Shown piece by piece: positions 55,991-64,000 of a stretch of DNA of 64,000 nt; within the stretch, counting starts at the first letter, position 1; each line of letters opens with the position of its first letter. The stretch lies in the NCBI RefSeq assembly GCF_945859685.1, contig NC_079149.1, positions 21,673,118 through 21,737,117 of the forward strand, in the 5' to 3' direction. The notes beneath the pieces were generated by a model. The model was not told the origin of the DNA and made no database searches. It was given only the letters and a program-made list of their open reading frames with translations. The DNA is from Eupeodes corollae (taxonomy: Eukaryota > Arthropoda > Insecta > Diptera > Syrphidae). A program made the position numbers and the translations under genes.

Positions 55991-58900
55991 CTAAATAATT
56001 TCCGTAATAATTAGTCTTCTATAATTTAGAGCTTCATTGTAGTATTTATATATTGCTTCCCAATTCGGTCCATTAAGTAGTTCCTTGAGTTCCTCTAGGG
56101 TTAAAGATGGTTTTTGGAAATACTGCATCCTCCAGTTTCTCAATATTGGACAAATACCCATGAAATGAAACGTGTCTTCTCTAGCATGTTGATTACATAG
56201 TGTGCAGTAATTGGTTTCGCTATTGTTAAAAGACGTTCCATTCAAGTTGAGGAGTTCCCCTCTTGCTCTAAACAACAACGATATTTTTCTGCAGCTATTC
56301 GAGTCTTTGAAATAATTATTTTCGTTGAGGTTATGGACTAGAGTTGGGTATATGAGTCGGTTTTCTGATTCTAGTGCTTTTTTCGTGTAGTTTTCTCTGT
56401 GTTTTATATCTAATTCTCTTATTATAGCATACATTTGATTTCTGAGTTCTAATGGTCTTTCAATGTTTACATCCAAAGGTGAGTCGACTGATTCAGCTAG
56501 TTCTTTCCATTTTTGTATAAAGGGATGATTCCTTCTGATAGCATACAATCCTAGAACGTGTTGCAGCCTTTCTTGACTATACGTCGAGATAACTTTTATG
56601 ATGTAGTCAACATGTAGTTTCAGAGTGAATATATAAAGAGTGGCTAGTCCCGTTTCGAGATGAAGCATGTAATTTGGAGTATTTTTAGGAAGCTGAAATA
56701 TTTTTTTGATGAAGAATCTTTGTAGTTTTTCGACTTCCTCGAATTCTTGAAAGCCCCACACCTGAGCTCCATAGCACATCATTGAACGTAGAACCCCTTC
56801 ATATACCTTGTATTTAGCTGAATTCGGTACCTCTTTCTTTTTCAATAGGAGATTCCAACTAATATTAATGGCATTTTTCGTTGTGATAAGTTTTGAAGAG
56901 AGATGTTGTTTCATATTGAAGGTTGGAGTTACATCGATTCCAAGGTACTTGTAGGTTTTGACTACTTCAATATTCTCTCTACCGCAATACCATTTCTCTC
57001 TTCGTGAGCATCGTCCTCTCGAACAGCCTGCTACCATAATTTTAGATTTATCAAGGTTGATGATAAGGTTCCAGGAATTACAATATTCGTTTAGCTTATT
57101 AATCATCAGCTGTAAACTTTCAGGTGATTCAGCTAGTAAAATCAGGTCATCAGCGTAAAGGAGACATTTTATAACTTTGTCAGCTATGTTTATTCCGGCG
57201 GGTAAACAGGATGTTACATCGTCTATGAAAAGGACAAACAGCATGGCACTTAGTAAACATCCTTGTTTTAAACCAGTTTTGGTTTCAAACCATTCCGATG
57301 CTTTTGTTCCATCCCATACTGCTGATTTTGATCCGTTGTACAGTTCCTTTATTATCCTTAGCATTTTTGTCGACATTCCCAGTTGATTTAATTTAAAATA
57401 TAGCGCTTTTCTATCTATAGTCTACAAAGAAAATATATAATTTACGTTGACGGAGTTGGAAATCCTGGATAATTGTATTTATCACAAAGATATTATCAGT
57501 AGTCGAAAAACCAGAGCGGAAACCTGATTGATATACACTGAGATGTCTGTTTTCATCTACCCAATTTGTTATACGAGAAAGTAACACTCCTGTAAATATT
57601 TTTGCTATAGCATTTGTAAACGAGATACCTCTATAATTTGTTGGATCATTTGGGTCTCCTTTTTTATATATGGGAAATACTAGAGCTTCTTTGAAAGAGT
57701 TAGGTACCTGGGCCGTATTAAAAATGTAGTTAAAACTTTCACACATTTTCTGGAGAAATTGAATTGGTGCATTTTTATAAAATTCAGTTGAAACACGATC
57801 TGGTCCTGGGGCTTTGCCTGTTTTTGCTTGTTGGACTATCACAATTATCTCATCCAACGATATATCTGCATCAAGAATTTGGTTTTCTACAAATGGTTCT
57901 GCATACTGTATAGGCATATTCAATGTATTTTGGTTGAGTAATTTTCTGAAGTGGTCTCTCAATACGTTTCCATTAATGTTGACTCCACATTTATGTTCTT
58001 GGCCTTTTAGGATTTGTAATTGCCTCCAATATTCTTTTGGGTTTCTTTCGGTTGCAAGGTTTCGTGCTGTTTGTTGTAGGTATTCTATCTTCTTTTTACT
58101 TAATAATTTTTTTAAATTAGTTTTAGTTTGGCTGTAACGCAAAAGAAGTCTTTCATCTGCATTAGTTGACTTCCTTATTGTGTTCAGCAAATTGAAAGAT
58201 AGTTTTCTCGCTTCTCTGCATTCTCGATCGAACCACTTCTGTTTTCCTGCTTGTTTGGTGTTTCTACCAGGAGTTGGGTAAGATTTCACGATGCATTTTA
58301 CTAAATTTTCTAGCGATTCGTGGTCAGTTTGTGTTTCTATTTGAGCAAGATTTAGGGCTAGTCTGCTTTCAAAGCTGCTTTTGTTACTCTCTTTCCATAT
58401 GAGTTTAATAGGTAGATCAATTGATTTAGTTTTATTGTGTACCGTTGTTGAAAACGTTACTGTAATTGGCATATGGTCTGAAAATATTTTCTGTTCAACT
58501 TTGAAATGATTTACGAAATCCATCCATTTTCCCGAGATCGCGCAGTAGTCTATTACCGATTTTCCTTGTCCACTAATATAGGTGTAGTCTCCGTTTATAT
58601 CGCCTTCGAAGCAACCGTTTAAGACAAATAAATTAGTATCTTGGCAAAGCTCGGCGAAAGAGTATCCATTTGCGTTACAAATTGTATCCTTCGATGTTCT
58701 GTGTTCTTTTAGTTTGCATGATATTACAAAGTTCGTTTCATTTATTTTCAGGTCTCCAGTGCGTGCATTCATGTCACCAATTACCATTAAATTTTCTTTT
58801 GCAATTACTTGAATTGTTTCTGCTAGTTTGTTGAAATCACTATTCCAGTGGTTGCAATTTAGATAGGTTGGCAATATATATAGTTCTTCTTTTTCATCTT

Positions 58901-59210
58901 TTAGTTGCAATACTATTTGTTCATTGTATTCAATGTATGAGCCAACAATTTTATCCAATCTGTATCCAAATAAGGATCCTCCACTTGCTCTCCCGAACTT
59001 TTTAGTTTTTACTGCTGGTACCCAATGTAGTTTATAATTTATAAAATATTTACTAAATTTACTTATATTATCATAGGTTATAAAGGTTTCAAAAAGAAAA
59101 AATATTTCGAATTTATGTATAAAATGGAAGAAATCGACATTCATTAATTTATTATTAAGGCCCTGAATATTGTATGCTAGTATAGTTATATTTTCTATTT
59201 CAGTAATATT
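55991..59210 (-). pseudogene. LINE ORF2: endonuclease and reverse transcriptase, one lesion
   Basis: An apurinic-type endonuclease opens with ILAYNIQGLN (about 59190-59160), upstream of the first ATG (59144), so translation must begin earlier. The catalytic-type motifs VIGDMNARTG (about 58785-58755) and FSDHMPITVTF (about 58485-58455) follow. RT has GKAPGPDRVSTEFYKNA, KGDPNDPTNYRGISF and FRSGFSTTDN. At FVDY, RT motif A, about seven codons are missing with a frame change and stop (57411-57413). From 57376 the frame continues with KQGCLLSAMLFVLFIDDV, the catalytic box LLYADDLILL (about 57165-57140) and NLDKSKIMV. A C-terminal zinc-type motif CTLCNQHAREDTFHFMGIC is at about 56205-56148. Stop TAG at 55991. 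Apart from that one lesion the frame is open over more than 1,000 codons. Confidence 0.85.
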
Positions 59211-60455
59211 TGAAACATTGCCAATAATACTCTGTTGTTGCTGTTGTAGATGTTGTTGGTGGTGGTGTTGCTGCTGCTGTTGTTGTTGTTGTTGGTGTTG
59301 ATGTTCTTGTTGTTCTTGTTGTTGTTGGTGTTGTTGGTGTTGCTGGTGATGATGTTGTTGATGGTGTTGTCGGTGCTGTTGGTACTGTTGGTTTTGTTAT
59401 GTTTGTTGTTGTTGGTGATGTTGTTGTTGTTGATGTTGATGTTGTTGTTGTTGGTGATGTTGTTGTTGTTGATGTTGATGTTGTTGTCCTTGTTGTTGTT
59501 GTTGTTGCTGTTGTTGTTGTTGTTGTTGTTTTTGTTGTTGTTGTTGTTGTTGTTGTTGGTGGTGTTGGTGTTGGTGTTGGTGTTGGTGTTGTTGTTGTTG
59601 TTGTTGGTGTTGTTGTTGTTGGTGTTGTTGATGTTGATGTTGATGTTGATGTTGATGTTGATGTTGATGTTGATGTTGATGTTGATGTTGATGTTGATGT
59701 TGATGTTGATGTTGATGTTGATGTTGATGTTGATGTTGATGTTGATGTTGATGTTGATGTTGATGTTGATGTTGATGTTGATGTTGATGTTGATGTTGAT
59801 GTTGATGTTGATGTTGATGTTGATGTTGATGTTGATGTTGATGTTGATGTTGATGTTGATGTTGATGTTGATGTTGATGTTGATGTTGATGTTGATGTTG
59901 ATGTTGATGTTGATGTTGATGTTGATGTTGATGTTGATGTTGATGTTGATGTTGATGTTGATGTTGATGTTGATGTTGATGTTGATGTTGATGTTGATTT
60001 TGTTGTTGATGTTGATGTTGATGTTGATGTTGATGTTGATGTTGATGTTGATGTTGATGTTGATGTTGATGTTGATGTTGATGTTGATGTTGGTGTTGAT
60101 ATTGATGTTGTTGTTGTTGTTTTTGTTGGTGCTGTTGTTGGTCATGTTGTCTATGTTGTTGTTGCAGTATTTGTAGTTGGTGTTGTTGTTGGTGGTACTG
60201 ATGTTGATGTTGATGTTGTTGGTGTTGCTTTAGCTGCTGCTGCTGCTTTTGTTGTTGCTGTTGATGTTGCTGTTTGTTTTGTTGTTGTTGTTGGTGTTGC
60301 TGTTTCTGCTGTTGATGCTGTTGAGTTTGGTGTGGCTGTTGGTGTTGTTGTTGGTGGTGTCGATGTTGTTGTTGTTGTTTTTGTTGTTGTGGTTGTTGTT
60401 GTTGCCGCTTCCGCTGCTGTAGCTGTTGCTGTTGTTGCCATATCCGCTGTTGTAT

Positions 60456-60535
<80 letters not shown>

Positions 60536-60670
60536 GCTGGTGTTGGTGTTGTTGGTATTGTTGGTGTTGTTGTTGCTTTTGCTTCTGCTGTTGTTGATTT
60601 CGCTGTTGGTGTATGTCTTGGTGTTGGTATTGTTGTTTTGTGATTTGATGTTTGTTTATTTTCTTTATGA
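59195..60670. repeat. giant TTGATG/TTG microsatellite between LINE ORFs
   Basis: Plus strand: TTG/TTGGTG-type triplets at 59233-59627, then (TTGATG) about 62 times at 59628-59998, a short break, about 14 more units to 60090, mixed TTG/CTG triplets to 60450 and (TTG) about 28 times to about 60537. All six frames are long and open, giving false ORFs such as Ile-Asn, Met-Leu or Val-Asp repeats. In the frame of ORF2 it reads Gln/His on the minus strand but has a stop at 59397-59399, so only about 60 residues could join ORF2. Confidence 0.95.
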
Positions 60671-60674
60671 TTTG

Positions 60675-61577
60675 CTATTCTGAGTTCGTTGGATTGCTGC
60701 AACCGGGCTCCTTACCTTCGTTGTTTTTAGGCGATAGCGTTCTGTTCAGATATTCGTTCGTACTCTGCTGTGATAAAAACTTTCTCATTGGGTTTAAGGC
60801 TTGTTTTTTTGGATTCAGTTCTGTTGATCCAATTATAGTTGTTTTTGTTTTTGGTTTGCTGATGTTCGTAACTTTTGACTGTCGCGGGGGCGAATTTTCT
60901 GTAGAGCGGGTTCTTTTTCTAGAGTTTTCTGAGTCGTAGTCTGTGCTTTCTTTCCAAACTTTTCCGTTTACTACTAATTCATCCAGATTAAAGTATGCTC
61001 TTTTACCTTGTTTTTTGAACTCGATCAGTTTTGGGACCAGAGGTTTTCTAGCCTCAAGAAGCGATTTTGGGAGATCCTCTGCGATACTGTAATTAGCAAG
61101 CGATTTTTTTGTTTGGAGAATCTTTTGTTTTTGTTCGTAGCTTTTGAATGTAAGACGAATTGGTCTCGTTTTTTCTTGTGTAGTTTTTCCTAAACGGTAG
61201 CAGTTTTCAATGTCATTTATTGTTATTTGAAAGTCTTCGTTGCTATTATTTATGATGTTAATAACAAGTACTTTGAGCTCATCTGCATTAGATTCAGTTT
61301 CTTCTACTTTAAATATTATTAAATTATTTTTTCTCAGACCTACTTTTAGCTGTGCTATTCTTTTTTCTTGTTTATAACACATTATTTCTTGTTTTTCTAT
61401 TATATTTCCCTGTGTTTCTACGATTTTCTCCAGCTTATCCACTCTTTCTGAAATGATTCCTACTTTCTCATCCGTATTTTTAATCACTCTGTCGGTGGCT
61501 TCATTAATGTTTTGAAGAATTTCCTCTTTTTGTTGTTTTAAAAGGGATTTAAGATCTTCCAGAGTAATAGTTGCCAT
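60675..61577 (-). CDS. LINE ORF1, RNA-binding-type protein
   Basis: 300 aa from ATG (61577, context AAAAATGG) to TAG (60675). Residues about 15-75 form a charged heptad-rich stretch (ATDRVIKNTDEKVGII.., VDKLEKIVE..) likely to be a coiled coil for multimer formation. Residues about 80-190 (NNLIIFKVEE, NDIENCYRLGK, RPIRLTFKSYEQKQKIL) match the layout of L1-type ORF1 RNA-binding domains seen in insect LINEs. Then follows a KVWKES segment and a basic tail (RKRTRSTENSPPRQ). No zinc knuckle is present. Known proteins of this type coat the element RNA. The frame is intact. Domain assignment is by pattern, not search. Confidence 0.75.
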   Translation of the reverse strand: MATITLEDLKSLLKQQKEEILQNINEATDRVIKNTDEKVGIISERVDKLEKIVETQGNIIEKQEIMCYKQEKRIAQLKVGLRKNNLIIFKVEETESNADELKVLVINIINNSNEDFQITINDIENCYRLGKTTQEKTRPIRLTFKSYEQKQKILQTKKSLANYSIAEDLPKSLLEARKPLVPKLIEFKKQGKRAYFNLDELVVNGKVWKESTDYDSENSRKRTRSTENSPPRQSKVTNISKPKTKTTIIGSTELNPKKQALNPMRKFLSQQSTNEYLNRTLSPKNNEGKEPGCSNPTNSE

Positions 61578-62204
61578 TTTTTACTTCAGCAGTACTTTTT
61601 TTGATACTTGATGCCGGCCCTGGATTAATTTCTATTAGCTCGTTAAGCTAAAGGGTAAGAGATTTATTTCTACTGTCAGATGTCAGATAGCTCGTATGTC
61701 AAATGCTATTAAATCAGAATTCAGTGTGGTTTTTGTTTTGATTAATTTTTTGTTTGTTCTTTTTTCCCTTTCCAAAACGTATTTAAATAATTGTTTATTT
61801 TATCAGTTCGAGATTTAAATAATTTAATTAATTGGATTTGTTGTGAGTTCTCTATTTAATAAATGTTATGATGGTTCTAGTTTTTGATGTTTTGTTTCGG
61901 TGTATAAGAGAAGATGTAGTGGATGTACTCACCATATAGGATGAGTTTCTGGAAGTGTCCCGTATAGTCTGGGAGTTTAAATATAAATTTATTGATTTGA
62001 AGATTATATTCAATTTCTTTTTCAAAAAAATACACGTGAAATATCTTCAATTTCAACTAAACTTCACAATTTTCAAGCCAATACTTAGGCACACTTCTTA
62101 AGTTCAAATTTTAATCAATCCAATCACTTTTATTTCGAAAATTTTGTTCGTATCTCTGGAGCCAAATCAAACACGTCTTTCTTGAACCACAACCACAAAT
62201 TTCC
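61578..62204 (-). other. 5' leader of the 6.4-kb LINE
   Basis: About 627 nt between the 5' target junction and ORF1, with no frame. Such LINE leaders normally hold an internal Pol II promoter; I could not point to a specific motif. Confidence 0.6.
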
Positions 62205-62610
62205 GAGATACCGGTGTACATTGGTCTTAAAGTTCTGAACATCAAAATGGGAGGGAAAAACAGATTTGGCTAAAGCATTCCACATTCTCGATGTGCGATT
62301 TAAGAAAGAATCTCTATACTTGACAGTAGGCCCGAAATTAAGCTCAAGGGTAAACTGATGAGCATTCCTGGAAGTGCGAGTATAATGGCTGAATTGTTTA
62401 AAGGGTGGAATGCAACTGGCTAGTTCGACAGAACATTGTTTGTAAAAATATCGATAAAACAACGAAAGGCATGAAACATTGCGGCGGTATTCTAGCGATG
62501 TTAATGTTTTGATTATAGTTCTATCGCCTATCATTTTAAAGCCCTTTTTTGTATTCTATCCAAACGATTTAAACTTGTTTTAGGGGCACCTGCCCCTACT
62601 CTGAATATGA
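62205..62610 (-). mobile_element. CR1/Jockey-like LINE copy g, coding part
   Basis: Continues copy g beyond the inserted LINE. Minus-strand protein: MIGDRTIIKTLTSLEYRR (62534), VSCLSLFYRYFYKQCSVEL, LNFGPTVKYRDSFLNRTSRM and VFPSHFDVQNFKTNVHRYL, ending at the insertion point. It is the best preserved example of this C-terminus, with the frame open over about 100 codons. Truncated on the upstream side at about 62610. Confidence 0.8.
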
Positions 62611-62962
62611 CTTCCACCAAATTTTCTTGGTTTCTGAATTGATGTTAACGCTCGAATTATTTTGCGTTGTAAATTTATTTATGTGTCTAACTAACAAACC
62701 AGATATTAGACTTTATTAAATTAAGTTTTTAAAATTTTTAATTTAAAGAAGAAGTTTTGTTACTTAAGTAATACAAAAAACAAGACTTACAAAAGGATAC
62801 GCACTTGCAAAAATAATATCGACTTAAAAAATAATTACATTCGGGTAGAGCGAGAATTCGATATTCCTAACAAATTTCAGTATAAAAATTCCATTTTATC
62901 AATTGAATCAAACATAAAAACGAAAGGAAAATGTTTTTGGTCATTTAATAATAGTAAAAAAA
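62611..62962. other. AT-rich spacer
   Basis: No feature recognised. Confidence 0.4.
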
Positions 62963-63965
62963 GAAGCTGGGACGCGATCCACACTGATAACTTCCCATCC
63001 CGTCTGTCGATTTGTCTAGCTTAAAAGTTTGCCTACATGTACCTACTCGTATCAATTTTATTTTTTATTAAAAAACGGACTCTTGGATTTTTACATAAAA
63101 ATTACTGAATATCGAAAACAATATTGTTTGTAAATTAAATAAGTTTGAAGCCAAAATTTTTAATTTTTTAAAAGCTATTTGAGTCGAAAATAAATTTTTA
63201 CCAACTTTTGTTAAATTTTTTTAGGTTTTTATTTTTTGTAAAAAAAAACTGTCAATTCGATTTTACTCAAAATTTGTCCAAATGTTAAAGACAATATTTC
63301 TTATCACCAAAAATTAGTTAAAAGCTATTATCTTAAATTTTTGAAAAGATATTTGAGTCAAAAATCATTTTTTACCAACTTTTGTTAATTTTTTTTCGAT
63401 TTTTAATTTTTTGTAAAAAAACTATCAATTCGATTTTTTTTAGAAATTTTACTGAATGTTGAAAACAATATTTTTTGAAAGACAAAATAAGATTTAAGCC
63501 TAAATTTTAAGTTTTTGAAAAGATATTTGAATCGATATTCAATTCTTACCAACTTTGAGTAATGTTTTTTTTTAGATTCTTATTTTTTATAAAAAAAACT
63601 GTTCAAAAACATTATTCTTCGTTGCACAAAATTGTTTCAAAGATAAAATCATGTTTAAGTCGTAAAATTTTAAGGGTGACAAATTTTTTGTTCAGGTTTT
63701 TTGATTTATAAAAAAAACCGTTATTTGGATATTTTTAAAAAAAATATACTTCTTCGATATCACGTTACAATATATTATACAAAATTTAATTTAAGTCTCT
63801 AGCGTTTTTGGTTCGTAAGATATTTAAGGTTAACCAAAATGTTCACCTATAGTAAAAAAACCAATCCCGCAATTTTTTTGAGAGCCGTTCCTGCATCTTT
63901 CTGCTTTATTATCTGTATAACAAAATTTATTTGAAATCGATATCTCTTCTAATTCTTGAGCTATG
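62963..63965 (+). mobile_element. satellite-like inverted-repeat element, copy 4
   Basis: Starts with the A-end (AGAAGCTGGGACGCGATCC, then GATAACTTCCCATCCCGTC) and runs through several units of about 170 bp. It then enters the B-side (CTGCATCTTTCTGCTTTATT, CTCTTCTAATTCTTGAGC) and is cut at about 63965 before the B terminus by a TTAGG-repeat sequence. Confidence 0.7.
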
Positions 63966-64000
63966 GTTAGGTTAGGTTAGGTTACAGTGGCTGTCCAAGA
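63966..64000 (-). mobile_element. probable LINE 3' tail (TTAGG)n at window edge
   Basis: TTAGGTTAGGTTAGGTTA followed by CAGTGGCTGTCCAAGA. On the minus strand this is a TAACC-repeat tail after unique sequence, as at the 3' end of the LOA-like element at about 46062-46075 (CCTTAACCTAACC). The rest lies outside the window. Confidence 0.4.

Larger units (their letters stand above)
55829..62204 (-). mobile_element. full-length 6.4-kb LINE with 14-bp target duplication
   Basis: A minus-strand non-LTR retrotransposon bounded by GAGATACCGGTGTA at 55815-55828 and again at 62205-62218. Parts: 5' leader of about 630 nt (62204-61578), ORF1 (61577-60675), a repeat-filled gap of nearly 1.5 kb, ORF2 (about 59210-55991, with one frameshift) and a 3' UTR of about 160 nt. 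The 3' UTR ends in an AATCTT-type repeat tail (minus strand; plus strand AGATTAAGATTAAGATT at 55834-55851). The complete 5' end and clean target duplication point to a full-length insertion by target-primed reverse transcription. The clade is not fixed; RT features and the C-terminal Cys/His motif fit the I/Jockey range, and no RNase H was seen. Confidence 0.85.

Noticed and set aside
59195..60643. Very long open frames encoding Ile-Asn, Met-Leu or Val-Asp repeats on both strands
   Set aside because: They are frame readings of the TTGATG/TTG microsatellite, which has no stop codon in most frames. Composition alone explains them.
60151..60702. 183-codon Thr-rich frame on the minus strand
   Set aside because: Reading of the CAA-type triplet repeat in the ACA frame; no domain and no link to ORF1, which ends at its own stop.
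63966..63985. Telomere or internal telomeric array
   Set aside because: Only about three units followed by unique sequence, and flies lack TTAGG telomeres. A LINE tail explains it better.
1..64000. Bacterial systems: operons, CRISPR arrays, toxin-antitoxin or defence islands
   Set aside because: The base composition, spliced gene, LINE/SINE/LTR content and lack of dense coding show eukaryotic DNA. No direct repeats with unique spacers were seen.

Overview
This window is eukaryotic, AT-rich and almost entirely intergenic repeat. It looks like accessory DNA from a higher dipteran fly. The reasons are the insect-type mix of mobile elements (gypsy-class LTR element, CR1/Jockey-like, RTE-like, LOA/I-like and other non-LTR elements, a mariner relic, a tRNA-derived SINE), the CAG/CAA 'opa' runs, and the short GT-AG intron in one transposon gene. 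The species cannot be named from sequence alone. No bacterial-type operon, rRNA gene or CRISPR array was seen, and no host gene can be called with certainty.

Layout. 0-8.5 kb holds dead copies of one CR1/Jockey-like LINE on both strands and a mariner-like transposase relic. 8.5-10.4 kb is the best candidate for host exon or 5'UTR material: a 93-codon open frame with acidic, arginine-rich and proline-rich blocks, and a Q/H-rich 104-codon ORF. 11.4-18.4 kb is a SINE and three LINE relics, one of them split from another by a satellite-like inverted-repeat element. 18.52-24.08 kb is a complete gypsy-class LTR retrotransposon with identical 256-bp LTRs and one intact Gag-Pol frame, the youngest-looking insertion here. 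24-28 kb is featureless. 28.2-36.8 kb holds two more copies of the satellite-like element, a long imperfect inverted repeat, an RTE-like LINE with a CR1-like fragment inside it, and a LOA/I-like LINE carrying a SINE with a clear target duplication.

37.0-41.3 kb is the most unusual segment. A decayed multi-exon gene resembling the uncharacterised DUF7869 transposase-like family lies between matching inverted ends, and both flanks carry many diverged copies of a near-palindromic module of about 36-38 bp. I read this as a DNA transposon whose ends are built of palindrome arrays.

43.5-50.9 kb is a mosaic of RTE-like, LOA-like, CR1-like and SINE pieces. 51.5-54.1 kb is a perfect-looking 1,300-bp tandem duplication. 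55.7-62.6 kb is a nested pair: a full-length 6.4-kb LINE (ORF1, endonuclease/RT ORF2, 14-bp target duplication) inside an older CR1-like copy, with a giant TTGATG microsatellite between its ORFs. The window ends in a fourth satellite-like element cut by a TTAGG-repeat tail, probably the 3' end of another LINE.

The genes do not form a pathway. The window is a record of successive insertions, and several nestings give a relative order. All family names come from motif recognition by eye; no database search was possible.
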